A stretch of DNA of 64,000 nt from Clostridium sp. K4410.MGS-306 (lineage in GTDB: Bacteria; Cyanobacteriota; Vampirovibrionia; Gastranaerophilales; Gastranaerophilaceae): positions 1-64,000 of the forward strand of contig LARD01000007.1 of NCBI GenBank assembly GCA_000980375.1. The letters are read 5' to 3'. The translations under genes were made by a program, and so were the position numbers. Positions within the stretch are counted from its first letter, which is position 1. Each line of letters opens with the position of its first letter. The notes below the pieces were generated by a model that did not search any database, was not told the DNA's origin, and saw nothing but the letters and a program-made list of their open reading frames with translations. Positions 7,454 through 15,838 of the stretch are shown here, one piece after another.

Positions 7454-7986
7454 TTTTTTGCAGGGTCAAAAGCTTCTTGATATTTTGCTTTTACCTGATC
7501 ATCTGTTAATTTTTTATATTTATCCTTCAGTTCTGCTTGAAGTTTTTCCAATGATGTTTTTTCAGGTGCTTGAGCTTTGGGTGGTTCTGCTGGAGCCTGT
7601 TGTTTTTGTTGTACTGTCGGAGTTTGTGGTTTTGGGGGCTCTACCTGAGTTTTTGTTGTTTGCACTTTGGGTGCAACAGGTGTCTCGGGTGCTTTTGTTA
7701 CAGGTGCAGCAGGTTTTTGCGTACCTTTTAAAGAAATATCTTTAAAATATTTCTTGCCCTTGTAAAGTCCGTAAGCGGCTAAAGCTGTCAACACAATGGC
7801 TGCACCTACTTTTACAGCTGAATCAGTTTTTTCTTTAGAGGTTTTAGAAATATCCAGAGTTTCAATATTTGGAGTCTTTAGATGCGTCGGCTTTTTTGAA
7901 TAGATGTCTTCTTTGTAAGCAGGCGCTTGAATTCCGCCATGAAAATTGTACATTGGATAATAACCGCCTAATCCGTAAATGCTCAT
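7396..7986 (-). CDS. Membrane-anchored Pro/Gln-rich protein (first half of a split ADP-ribosyltransferase gene)
   Basis: This 196-residue frame begins MSIYGLGGYYPMYNFHGG with AAAGGA upstream. It has one hydrophobic segment (VKVGAAIVLTALAAYGLY, about residues 57-74), then a linker rich in Pro, Gln, Ala and Lys (about 90-140), and a helical charged end. After codon 178 it reads only 18 more Lys/Trp-rich residues to a stop. Just before them, in the AKK of FDPAKK, sits A_AAA_AAA in the right register for a -1 shift into the ADP-ribosyltransferase frame. The joined product would have an N-terminal membrane anchor, a flexible linker and a C-terminal enzyme domain. As a separate protein its function is unknown. 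Confidence 0.75.
   Translation of the reverse strand: MSIYGLGGYYPMYNFHGGIQAPAYKEDIYSKKPTHLKTPNIETLDISKTSKEKTDSAVKVGAAIVLTALAAYGLYKGKKYFKDISLKGTQKPAAPVTKAPETPVAPKVQTTKTQVEPPKPQTPTVQQKQQAPAEPPKAQAPEKTSLEKLQAELKDKYKKLTDDQVKAKYQEAFDPAKKWILKNIKSSKKKWQDVLK
7453..7459 (-). promoter_or_regulatory. A_AAA_AAA slippery heptamer (candidate -1 frameshift site)
   Basis: On the minus strand the zero frame reads GCA AAA AAA TGG. The seven A bases are in the X_XXY_YYZ register of classical -1 slippage sites. A one-base backward slip continues into ATG GAT ATT, which is the ADP-ribosyltransferase frame. No stimulatory pseudoknot was established by eye. A sequencing or assembly error in the homopolymer gives the same picture. 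Confidence 0.5.
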
Positions 7987-8059
7987 GTATAATCCTTTAT
8001 TTTTACTAACCTAACATGTATTTATATAAAAACATTTGGGCTGTAAAAATTGCCTGCAT

Positions 8060-8530
8060 TTACCTGTGGTAGTTTTCGTTATGGATTATTTTGTAAGCTC
8101 GATAAATCTGTTCGTAAAGAAAAATGCGTATGAGCTGGTGTGTGAAAGTCATTTTTGAAAAACTGAGCTTGAAATTTGCACGTGCACTCACACGGGGAGC
8201 AAGTCCGTTTGCGCCTCCTATAACAAAGACTATTTCGTTGTGGCCTTCGTTTGCAAGGTCTTTTATCTTTTGCGAGAAGTCTTCGGACGAGAGCATTTTG
8301 CCGTTGATTTCCAGCGTGATTACATAAGAGTCGGGCTTTATTGCGGTAAGGATTTTTTCACCTTCCGCTTCCATGTATTTTGAGGCAAGGTTCTCGTCTT
8401 TTATTTCCTGTGCGGGGATTTCTGTTAAAGTCAGGCTGCAATATGCATTGAGTCGTTTTTTAAACTCTTCAATTGCGTCTTTTGTGTATTTTTCCTTTAA
8501 TTTTCCAACAGCTATAATTTTTATGTTCAT
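8060..8530 (-). CDS. rlmH: 23S rRNA (pseudouridine1915-N3)-methyltransferase RlmH
   Basis: RlmH methylates pseudouridine 1915 in helix 69 of 23S rRNA using S-adenosylmethionine, acting late on 70S ribosomes as a homodimeric SPOUT methyltransferase. The 156-residue length is typical. MNIKIIAVGKLKEKY at the N-terminus, FVIGGANG in the SAM-binding knot region and the C-terminal LSFSKMTFTHQLIRIFLYEQ followed by ENYHR are diagnostic. It follows manC after 15 nt, with a weak ribosome binding site, so the two are probably co-transcribed although functionally unrelated. Confidence 0.96.
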   Translation of the reverse strand: MNIKIIAVGKLKEKYTKDAIEEFKKRLNAYCSLTLTEIPAQEIKDENLASKYMEAEGEKILTAIKPDSYVITLEINGKMLSSEDFSQKIKDLANEGHNEIVFVIGGANGLAPRVSARANFKLSFSKMTFTHQLIRIFLYEQIYRAYKIIHNENYHR

Positions 8531-8545
8531 AGGTCTGCTGCTATG

Positions 8546-10015
8546 CTAAACCCTGCCGTACATGTCTTCGAGACGGACAATATCGTTTTCGTCAAGGATG
8601 TCGCCTTGCTGTACTTCGAGAACTTTTACAGGCTCGTCATAAGGGTTTTGAAGCGAATGTACTTCTTCCACGGCGAGGTCAATGCTGTCGCCGCAGTTGA
8701 GTTCAATAAACTCTTCACCTTTCAACACAAGTGCTTTGCCTTCTACAACAACCCAGTGTTCGCTTCTGTGGTGGTGCATTTGAACACTCAATTTTGCGCC
8801 GGGGTTAACGTAGATGCATTTTGTTAAGAACCCTTTGCCCTCGTTGAGCACCTGATAGTAGCCCCATGGTCTGTACACGGTTTTGTGCGTGTACTGGGTT
8901 GTGTCGTGGATTTCTTTTAAATGGTTAACTATTTTTTTAACATCCTGTGCTCTGCTTCTGTCGCATACAAGCACTGCGTCTTCTGTTTCTACAACCACGG
9001 TGTCTTTCAGGCCGATGGTTGTAATGAGCTTGGATGTGGAATAAACAAGAGAATCCTTGCTTTCAAGGTCAAGTACGTTACCCATGATGTAGTTGTTGTT
9101 TTCATCTTTTTCGGAAACATCGTACACTGCTTCCCACGAACCTACGTCTTTCCAGTCTGTTTCCAGCGGAATGAGTGCAAGCTTTTTGGAGTTTTCCATT
9201 ACAGCATAGTCTATGGAGATATCAGGCATGTCTTTAAAATCCTGATAAGGAATAGTCGGTGTTTGTGACGAAATCGGTGCATCTTTAATAATATTGTAGA
9301 TATCTCTTTCGTATTTTTTGAGCTCTGCCATCATGACAGAAGCTTTGAACACAAACATTCCGCTGTTCCAGAAGTATTTGTCGGATTCCACAAACTCCTG
9401 CGCTGTTTCAAGGTCGGGTTTTTCAATAAAAGATTCTACCTTGAGCCCGTCAGCTGCAATGCTTCTTATCTTTCTGTTGTTTTTTGCACGTATGTAACCA
9501 AGGCCCACGTCAGCTCTGTCGGGTTTTACGCCAAAGGTAACAATGTAGCCTTCTTTTGCAAGTTTTATGCCTTCTGATACGGATTTGCAGTATTTTTCAT
9601 TATCTGTGATAAGGTTGTCTGAAGGCACTGCTACAATAATTGCGTCTTCAATATTTTCTTGATTTACTGCTTTGTCCTGTTGGAGTTTTTCAATATATTT
9701 TATTGCAAGGGCAATCGCGGGGGCCGTGTTTTTACCTTCCGGCTCTGTGATTACACGGTAGCTTGATTTGCGGCAGAATTTTTCCTGCATTTCTTTGAGC
9801 TGTGCTTTTACCTGACTTTCGAGTTTTACATTTGTTATGCTCAGAATATTTTTGTCATCTACGCAATTGACCAGCCTTATGAATGCTGATTGAAACAGCG
9901 TGTAATCGTCTTCGATTTTCATAAGCTGTTTTGGATGAAGTTCTCTGCTCAAGGGCCATAGTCTGCTGCCTGAACCTCCTGCCAGAATTACTGCGTAAAT
10001 ATTACTCACTGCCAT
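8546..10015 (-). CDS. manC: Bifunctional mannose-1-phosphate guanylyltransferase / mannose-6-phosphate isomerase (type II)
   Basis: The enzyme makes GDP-mannose from mannose-1-phosphate and GTP and, through a C-terminal cupin, interconverts fructose-6-phosphate and mannose-6-phosphate. Its 489 residues show the nucleotidyltransferase start VILAGGSGSRLWPLSR with HPKQL, the VESFIEKPD motif, and the cupin zinc-binding stretch VQMHHHRSEHWVVVEG followed by the closing HSLQNP and VLEVQQG motifs. This is the usual AlgA/ManC/CpsB length and order. GDP-mannose feeds surface polysaccharide and protein glycosylation, which fits the envelope genes elsewhere in the window. AAGGAG lies 8 bases before the ATG. 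Confidence 0.96.
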   Translation of the reverse strand: MAVSNIYAVILAGGSGSRLWPLSRELHPKQLMKIEDDYTLFQSAFIRLVNCVDDKNILSITNVKLESQVKAQLKEMQEKFCRKSSYRVITEPEGKNTAPAIALAIKYIEKLQQDKAVNQENIEDAIIVAVPSDNLITDNEKYCKSVSEGIKLAKEGYIVTFGVKPDRADVGLGYIRAKNNRKIRSIAADGLKVESFIEKPDLETAQEFVESDKYFWNSGMFVFKASVMMAELKKYERDIYNIIKDAPISSQTPTIPYQDFKDMPDISIDYAVMENSKKLALIPLETDWKDVGSWEAVYDVSEKDENNNYIMGNVLDLESKDSLVYSTSKLITTIGLKDTVVVETEDAVLVCDRSRAQDVKKIVNHLKEIHDTTQYTHKTVYRPWGYYQVLNEGKGFLTKCIYVNPGAKLSVQMHHHRSEHWVVVEGKALVLKGEEFIELNCGDSIDLAVEEVHSLQNPYDEPVKVLEVQQGDILDENDIVRLEDMYGRV

Positions 10016-10055
10016 AAATTACTCCTTGAATATAGTCAATTATATATATTATTAA

Positions 10056-10673
10056 TTAATCGTTCAAATGTTTAAAGTGTTTGTAAAGATAAGCAACGCC
10101 GAGTACAAAACATGCTGCCACAATTGCAATATCGAATTTGTGCCAGATATGCTTGAAAGCTTCCATATTCTGGCCCATTTTTACCCCTACGTATACGAGA
10201 AAATAACTCCAGATTAAAGAACCCAGAAATGTAAAGGTAAAAAAGAATCTTTTCTTTGCTTTCAAAATACCGGCCGGCAAAGATATAAAAGTTCTTATAA
10301 CCGGTAGCATTCTGCAAATGAAAAATGCCCAGTCACCGTATTTTTCTACCCATTTGTCAGCATCTTCAAGGTCTTTTTTGCTGACGAGGAAATATTTTCC
10401 GTATTTTTCCACAAACTTTCTGCCACCAAAGTAGCCTATGTAATACGAAGGAATCGAGCCTATTACACAGCCGAAAGCACCTGCCCACGCTGCAACGTGG
10501 AAGTTGAAAATCCCTTTGGAAACCATATACCCTGCAAACGGCAAAATAGCTTCACTCGGCAAAGGAATATTGCAAGATTCTATTGCCATTAAAAGGCTTA
10601 TGCCCAAAGGCCCCATCGCTGTGATTACGTGCTCGATAAAGCTTATCAAATGCCCCAAAATCATATCTAACAT
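10056..10673 (-). CDS. DedA-family (VTT domain) membrane protein
   Basis: DedA proteins are polytopic inner-membrane proteins; members act in lipid-carrier recycling or membrane homeostasis. The 205-residue protein has the family landmarks: SCNIPLPSEAILPFAGY near the N-terminus, GSIPSYYIGYFGGRKFVEKYGK in the middle, and FFICRMLPVIRTFISLPAG with the two essential arginines, then GSLIWSYFLVYVGVKMG. Four to five hydrophobic segments are seen. An in-frame ATG three codons downstream (10664) is a possible alternative start. The substrate is unknown. It lies 40 nt upstream of manC, but manC has its own clear ribosome binding site. Confidence 0.93.
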   Translation of the reverse strand: MLDMILGHLISFIEHVITAMGPLGISLLMAIESCNIPLPSEAILPFAGYMVSKGIFNFHVAAWAGAFGCVIGSIPSYYIGYFGGRKFVEKYGKYFLVSKKDLEDADKWVEKYGDWAFFICRMLPVIRTFISLPAGILKAKKRFFFTFTFLGSLIWSYFLVYVGVKMGQNMEAFKHIWHKFDIAIVAACFVLGVAYLYKHFKHLND

Positions 10674-10941
10674 AAAAAATTCTATCCCTGTTTATTCTTA
10701 TTCCTCCTTTATTTTATCAAAAACAAACTATTTGAATTGTTAAGCAATATGAAGAAATGTAAAGGTGACTTTGTTGACCCTGAAAACCAGTCTATGACAC
10801 CATCCTAGATGGTATGGTATGGGGAGGGGGGATTTTGCAAATTTTTCGGCTAATCCTGTTTATAAAGGCTTTTTAATGGGTTTTATAAACATGTGTGAAA
10901 TGTTAAGCACATTCAATTTAGAAAACAAGGAGTGCCGAAAT

Positions 10942-12504
10942 ATGTCAGAAGTAGAAAGAATCGTAGGTGAAAACAGACTTGTACGTACAAAAACAACTAC
11001 AAAGTCTGAATCAAAGGTTATCCAAGACTCTACAGAAACCTGGGAGACAAACAAAAAAGGCTCGGGTTACAAAAAAGTACAGATAAAACTCAACGGCGAA
11101 ACTCAAACACCTACTGATAACGGACTTTCTACAGGTGCAAAAACGCCCGAACAGGAGGCAAATCTTGCAAAACTTGCAGCTGCTCGTGAATTTTTAAAAA
11201 CCGATGAAGGTGCAAAACTCGCTCAGAATATGCTTGATCAACAAAACGGAATTTCCAAAGGCCAGAAAAAATGGCTCGAAAAACAGGGTGTGGACGCAGA
11301 CGCATTTGTCCAGGAATGGAACAGGGCAAATCCTCAATCCGCAAACAACAAGCTGCACAATGCACAGGTTTCCGCACAGCAAAAAGAAGAGTTGGGCACA
11401 CTTGCCAACACTCATCTTGGCGTAGGCGAAAACAGAGAAGGAAGCCCGGAAGCTGACAGAAAACTTCCTGACAAAAGGACTTTTTTCCAAAAACTTTTCA
11501 AAACCAAAGACAAACAAAAAGTAAAAGCCGATGCACAGCACGGTTTTGACACAGCGACAAAGGTTAATATGCACTCCTCAACAGCAGAGCGCAAAGGCGA
11601 CCTTGAGCACACCGTGGCTGATGATATGTCACGTGCGGCAGACAAATATCTTGAATCTTACGAAGTCGGTCATGACGGGAAAAAGCGTAAAACTTTTAAG
11701 GAGATTGATGAAAACGGAAATGTTGTGAAAACAAAAGTAAGATACAACAAAGACGGTTCTGTAAAAAAAGTTGTCACCAAAGGCGATTCGGATGGAAAAC
11801 TTATTGTAAAACAGGCAAAAGACGGTGATATCACAGTCAAAGGCAATTTGCAGTCTGATTTTGTCTATGAAAAGAATCCTGATGTTAGAGAAATTCACAC
11901 AGACAGGTACAAAGAGGTCGGCACTATCCAGACAATCACGACAGACAATGATTATCAGCAGACAATTATAGAAAGAGAAAAATGTCCCGAGCCTCCTGCG
12001 CCTCCTGCAAAAGAACCGATACAAGGCGGTTTGATATCAGATTTTGTCAATGACCAGAATCCAAACGGAATGGGTTCTGTACAGGGTTCTACAATCAGAG
12101 CCGAGTTCAAATCTCACGGCGCAATCGAAATGGCAGATTCATACTGCTCTTTCACCAACGACAATGCTCCTGCTCAGGCAAAGACTATGTGGAAGAAAAA
12201 TCCCGGTCAAATGGCCAACATATACAACGGAAAACACCTTGCAGAGTCTCTTATAAACGATGCTGAAAACAAAAAGCTTGATGAGGAGTCTTTAAACAGC
12301 TTTATTACAGCACTGCGCGCTCAGGGCCGAAATGATGCATTAAGCGGAGTAAAACAGGCTATCCTTGATCATAATGAAAACGTTACTCCTTCAGGCGGGT
12401 TCAAAGAAGGTACACGAACGGTAAATCAAAAAGTCACGATTTCAGGCATGGCTGTTGACTGGCTGATGAAAAGCCCTGAGATAAAACGTGCACACATAGA
12501 TTAA
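10942..12504 (+). CDS. Large hydrophilic protein of unknown function
   Basis: The chosen ATG (MSEVERIVGENRL) has AAGGAG nine bases upstream. The reading frame stays open further upstream to 10819, but that part lacks a ribosome binding site and reads unlike the rest. The 520-residue product is very polar and Lys/Thr/Asn-rich, without a signal peptide or membrane segment. The middle has long charged, KDGSVKKVVTKGDSDGKL-type repeats of beta character. Two related stretches, LQSDFVYEKNP and LISDFVNDQNP, lie about 60 residues apart on either side of a PEPPAPPAKEP linker. The C-terminal 130 residues look helical and folded. I recognise no family. A strong bidirectional terminator follows. Confidence 0.8.
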   Translation: MSEVERIVGENRLVRTKTTTKSESKVIQDSTETWETNKKGSGYKKVQIKLNGETQTPTDNGLSTGAKTPEQEANLAKLAAAREFLKTDEGAKLAQNMLDQQNGISKGQKKWLEKQGVDADAFVQEWNRANPQSANNKLHNAQVSAQQKEELGTLANTHLGVGENREGSPEADRKLPDKRTFFQKLFKTKDKQKVKADAQHGFDTATKVNMHSSTAERKGDLEHTVADDMSRAADKYLESYEVGHDGKKRKTFKEIDENGNVVKTKVRYNKDGSVKKVVTKGDSDGKLIVKQAKDGDITVKGNLQSDFVYEKNPDVREIHTDRYKEVGTIQTITTDNDYQQTIIEREKCPEPPAPPAKEPIQGGLISDFVNDQNPNGMGSVQGSTIRAEFKSHGAIEMADSYCSFTNDNAPAQAKTMWKKNPGQMANIYNGKHLAESLINDAENKKLDEESLNSFITALRAQGRNDALSGVKQAILDHNENVTPSGGFKEGTRTVNQKVTISGMAVDWLMKSPEIKRAHID

Positions 12505-12526
12505 ATAAATTTTGAATTGAACCACT

Positions 12527-12562
12527 AAAAAACCCGCTCTTTTGCACAAGGAGCGGGCTTTT
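12527..12562. terminator. Bidirectional intrinsic terminator
   Basis: CCCGCTC (12533-12539) pairs with GAGCGGG (12551-12557), with an A-run before and a T-run after. It serves the unknown protein on the plus strand and tpiA on the minus strand. Confidence 0.93.
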
Positions 12563-12579
12563 TAGTTTTAAAAATTTTA

Positions 12580-13356
12580 TTACATAGCGCCTTTAACTAT
12601 TTTAGCAAAGCTGTCAGCTTTCAAACTTGCACCGCCAACCAATGCGCCGTCGATGTCAGATTGAGCCATTTGCTCTTCGATAGTTTCAGGTTTAACGCTT
12701 CCGCCGTAAAGGATTCTGATAGCATCAGAGGCTTGCGCACCTGCAACTTCTTTTACAACGTTTCTAATCATAGCAATTACTCTGTTAGCTTCAACAGAAT
12801 CGCAAGTTTTGCCTGTGCCGATTGCCCAGATTGGTTCGTAAGCGATAATTGATTTAGCAACTTCTTCAGGTGTCAAACCTTCTAATGCCGCTTTGATTTG
12901 TGAAGCGATGTGAGAATCTGTTACGCCTGATTCTCTTTGTTCAAGAGATTCGCCGCAGCAGATGATAGGTACAAGGCCTTCTGAAAGGATTTTTTTAGCT
13001 TTTTGGTTAACCATTTCATCAGTTTCGCCAAAGTATTGTCTTCTTTCGGAGTGGCCGATGATAATGTATTCGCAGCCAGCGTCTTTAGCCATTTCAACAG
13101 AAACTTCGCCTGTGAAAGCGCCTTGTGTTTCAAAGTAGCAGTTCTGGCAAGCAAGTCTTACTTTGCCGCAGCCGCAGTCTGTCATAGCTTTATTTACAGC
13201 ATATAAAGAAGTGAAAACAGGAGCAACAACAACTTCCGGCATTGCTGCTTTGTCTAAATCTTTTAATTCTTTCATCAAATCGTTAACTAATTGAGCAGAT
13301 TCTGCCTGCAATTTGTGCATTTTCCAGTTACCTGCAATTACGGGTCTTCTTGACAT
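12580..13356 (-). CDS. tpiA: Triosephosphate isomerase
   Basis: TpiA interconverts dihydroxyacetone phosphate and glyceraldehyde-3-phosphate in glycolysis and gluconeogenesis. The 258-residue TIM barrel starts RRPVIAGNWKMHK with the catalytic Lys, has the catalytic His in IIIGHSERRQYFGE, the catalytic Glu in IIAYEPIWAIGTGK, and the phosphate loop ILYGGSVKPE. The ATG at 13356 was chosen because AGAGGAG lies about 8 bases upstream and the protein then begins like other family members; the frame is open 27 codons further. It stands alone as a leftward unit. Confidence 0.98.
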   Translation of the reverse strand: MSRRPVIAGNWKMHKLQAESAQLVNDLMKELKDLDKAAMPEVVVAPVFTSLYAVNKAMTDCGCGKVRLACQNCYFETQGAFTGEVSVEMAKDAGCEYIIIGHSERRQYFGETDEMVNQKAKKILSEGLVPIICCGESLEQRESGVTDSHIASQIKAALEGLTPEEVAKSIIAYEPIWAIGTGKTCDSVEANRVIAMIRNVVKEVAGAQASDAIRILYGGSVKPETIEEQMAQSDIDGALVGGASLKADSFAKIVKGAM

Positions 13357-13461
13357 AATTTGTCTCCTCTTGTTTGTACAATTTACTTTTGAATCGTAGT
13401 TAAAACAAAAGGATTTTTCAAGAAAGATTTGTGACAAGAAAGATTTGTGAATTTTTAGATG

Positions 13462-13887
13462 TTAAAAATTGTCAAGGCTTACATCTTTTTTTGATGTAAA
13501 ATAATACTTCGAAGCTTTTTCTTTACATAAATCATGTATTTTTTTAAGATAGCTTTGGTCTGTTACCCGCTGATGGCTGACTTTTCTTCCAAAATAATCA
13601 TAGCCTTCTGTTATTTCTCTTGTACCTTCAAGTTCGAATTTTCCTTTGTTATACTTGATAAGCAAATCACTGTTGTTTGATTCAAGATACTTATAGCCCA
13701 ATATTCTGCGATTTGGATAATTTGGATTATAAACAATTGCTCTTATAGCGTGGCTTGGTGAGATAAATACTTCTTCGTAGCGACCTTCGCCAAAAGAGGT
13801 TTGTGCTGCGTGTGTTTTTGAGACAGTCTGCTGTTTGACAGTGTAATTAGCCTGAAATCCGGCCGGTGATAGTTTTAAGATAGCCAT
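13462..13887 (-). CDS. Small protein with N-terminal SFGx tag, function unknown
   Basis: The 141-residue protein begins MAILKLSPAG and has a polar, Thr/Gln-rich leader ending in TSFGEGR at residues 30-36. The mature part is charged and mainly beta-like, with repeated Lys/Tyr/Ser (for example YLESNNSDLLIKYNKG). It resembles no family I know. A GGGAAAGGA precedes the ATG. It belongs to the set of proteins in this window that share an SF(K/G/R) tag after a polar leader. Confidence 0.75.
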   Translation of the reverse strand: MAILKLSPAGFQANYTVKQQTVSKTHAAQTSFGEGRYEEVFISPSHAIRAIVYNPNYPNRRILGYKYLESNNSDLLIKYNKGKFELEGTREITEGYDYFGRKVSHQRVTDQSYLKKIHDLCKEKASKYYFTSKKDVSLDNF

Positions 13888-13971
13888 TTGAATTCCTTTC
13901 CCTCTTGCCTGGTTATTTAAAAAAAGGGCAAAGTTTTTTTTGTTATCTTGTAAATAAAATTTTTACAAATT

Positions 13972-14343
13972 TTAATTGAAAATCAAGTTTAATCCGAGCA
14001 GTTTTACAGGCTCGTTATTTTCCCGCTCAAGCCAGCTCTGTGAGCGGTTAAATGATTTTTCTTCGTTTACTTCTTTTACAAGCACAGCAAAATTTATGTC
14101 TATAAAATTTATTGAGTGTACAAGCTCAACATGGAAATGCTCGGCTCCGCAGTTGGGGCAGAATTTTGTTTCGGGCATGATTTGGTCGAATTTTATTATG
14201 GTTTTTCTTTTTACGTTGCAGCAGTTACAGCGTGTAAGATACCATTTGTTTTCTATGTATTTACCGCAATCCGGACAGTAACATGCATCTTTGTCGGGCG
14301 AAACTTTTGCATGGGTGCATTCTTTTTTTCTTTGAAAAAACAC
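13972..14343 (-). CDS. Zinc-ribbon protein of unknown function
   Basis: The GTG start is supported by AGAGGA seven bases upstream. The 123-residue protein has several Cys pairs: CYCPDCGKY, CNCCNVKR and KFCPNCGAEH. These would make one or two rubredoxin- or ribbon-like zinc sites in the N-terminal two thirds. The C-terminal part is charged, then ends in a hydrophobic KLLGLNLIFN. Cytoplasmic. Function unknown; possibly nucleic-acid or protein binding, as for many zinc ribbons. Confidence 0.75.
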   Translation of the reverse strand: MFFQRKKECTHAKVSPDKDACYCPDCGKYIENKWYLTRCNCCNVKRKTIIKFDQIMPETKFCPNCGAEHFHVELVHSINFIDINFAVLVKEVNEEKSFNRSQSWLERENNEPVKLLGLNLIFN

Positions 14344-14445
14344 GTATAATCCTCTATCAATAACTATTTACAATATGAAGTTAATAAAATTTTCCCAAAA
14401 GTCAAATTTAAAGCTTTTATCGTCTGTAAATTGCTTGTTGACAAA

Positions 14446-14474
14446 TTTATATGAGCATATAAGATAGGTATAAT
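14446..14474 (+). promoter_or_regulatory. Probable tuf promoter
   Basis: A perfect -10, TATAAT at 14469-14474, is preceded after 17 bp by TTTATA (14446-14451). A consensus TTGACA lies further up at 14438-14443 but 25 bp away, too far for standard use. The leader to the ATG at 14573 would be about 90 nt. Confidence 0.5.
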
Positions 14475-14572
14475 GGAAGGGCGTATTTTGCCTTCAATGC
14501 CATCTTGGCGAAAGCTATTTGAAACACAATAGAAAAGTAGTAGATAATTTAACGAAAAAGGAGATTACTCTC

Positions 14573-15781
14573 ATGGCACGCGAAAAGTATGAACGTACGA
14601 AACCGCACGTTAACATTGGTACAGTAGGCCACGTTGACCACGGTAAAACTACATTAACAGCAGCAATCACTTCTGTATTGGCAGCAGCTGGTCAAGCTCA
14701 AGCTAAAAAATTCGATGAAATCGATGCTGCTCCCGAAGAAAAAGCAAGAGGTATTACTATCTCTACTGCTCACGTAGAATACGAAACAGCAGACAGACAC
14801 TATGCTCACGTTGACTGCCCCGGCCACGCTGACTATGTTAAAAACATGATCACTGGTGCAGCTCAAATGGACGGCGGTATCCTCGTTATCGCGGCTACAG
14901 ATGGTCCTATGCCTCAAACAAGAGAACACATTCTGTTAGCAAGACAGGTTGGTGTACCTAAATTGGTTGTATTCTTGAACAAATGCGATATGGTTGACGA
15001 TGAAGAACTTCTCGAACTCGTTGAAATGGAAACAAGAGAATTGCTTTCTTCTTACGAATTCGATGGCGACAACATCCCTGTTATCAAAGGTTCTGCTTTG
15101 AAAGCATTGGAAGCTGTTCAAGCTAACCCTAACGTAAAAAGAGGCGAAGACAAATGGGTTGACAAAATTTGGGAACTCATGGATGCAGTTGACTCTTACA
15201 TCCCGACTCCTGAACGTGACTTAGACAAACCTTTCTTGATGCCTGTTGAAGACGTGTTCTCTATCACAGGTCGTGGTACTGTTGCTACAGGCCGTGTTGA
15301 AAGAGGTAAAGTTAAAGTTGGTCAAGAAGTTGAATTGGTTGGCTTCGGCGAAACTAAGAAAACTACAGTTACAGGTGTTGAAATGTTCAGAAAACTGTTA
15401 GACGAAGGTCTTGCAGGCGACAACATCGGGGCATTGCTTCGTGGTGTTGACAAAACTGAAATCCAACGTGGTCAAGTATTGGCTGCTCCTGGTTCAATCA
15501 CACCTCACACTAAATTTACAGCTAACGTTTACGTTTTGACAAAAGAAGAAGGCGGACGTCACACTCCTTTCTTCCCTGGTTACAGACCTCAGTTCTACAT
15601 CAGAACAACTGACGTAACTGGTTCTATCAAATTTGACGGCGAAATGGTTATGCCTGGTGACAACGTTGTTATGGACGTTGAATTGATCGCTCCTGTAGCT
15701 ATCGAACAAGGTATGAGATTCGCTATCAGAGAAGGCGGACGTACAGTTGGTGCCGGTGTTGTAGACAAAATTGTTGAATAG
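14573..15781 (+). CDS. tuf: Translation elongation factor Tu
   Basis: EF-Tu delivers aminoacyl-tRNA to the ribosome as a GTP complex. The ATG at 14573 gives [16 protein letters not shown], has AAGGAG nine bases upstream and yields 402 residues, a usual length; the longer open frame from 14519 is leader. G1 is GHVDHGKTT, the switch I region contains ARGITI, G3 is DCPGHADY, and G4 is NKCD. Domains 2 and 3 follow with [13 protein letters not shown] and [10 protein letters not shown]. Codon use is strongly biased, as in a highly expressed gene. It is monocistronic here and not next to fusA or ribosomal protein genes; fusA is 15 kb away. Confidence 0.99.
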   Translation: MAREKYERTKPHVNIGTVGHVDHGKTTLTAAITSVLAAAGQAQAKKFDEIDAAPEEKARGITISTAHVEYETADRHYAHVDCPGHADYVKNMITGAAQMDGGILVIAATDGPMPQTREHILLARQVGVPKLVVFLNKCDMVDDEELLELVEMETRELLSSYEFDGDNIPVIKGSALKALEAVQANPNVKRGEDKWVDKIWELMDAVDSYIPTPERDLDKPFLMPVEDVFSITGRGTVATGRVERGKVKVGQEVELVGFGETKKTTVTGVEMFRKLLDEGLAGDNIGALLRGVDKTEIQRGQVLAAPGSITPHTKFTANVYVLTKEEGGRHTPFFPGYRPQFYIRTTDVTGSIKFDGEMVMPGDNVVMDVELIAPVAIEQGMRFAIREGGRTVGAGVVDKIVE

Positions 15782-15804
15782 TACAATACTAACAACATAA
15801 ATTT

Positions 15805-15837
15805 AAAACTGCTTCGAGAAATCGGAGCAGTTTTTTT
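15805..15837 (+). terminator. Intrinsic terminator after tuf
   Basis: AAAACTGCTTCGA (15805-15817) pairs with TCGGAGCAGTTTT (15822-15834), with one T-G wobble, and is followed by a T-run. It ends directly at the left inverted repeat of the adjoining element. Confidence 0.92.
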
Positions 15838-15838
15838 A

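Noticed and set aside
7164..7745. 193-codon frame on the plus strand across the split ADP-ribosyltransferase gene
   Set aside because: Leu/Val-rich reverse translation of a Pro/Gln/Lys-rich linker; no ribosome binding site.
10819..10941. Upstream extension of the 520-residue protein
   Set aside because: No Shine-Dalgarno sequence at 10819, composition unlike the rest, while ATG 10942 has AAGGAG at ideal spacing.
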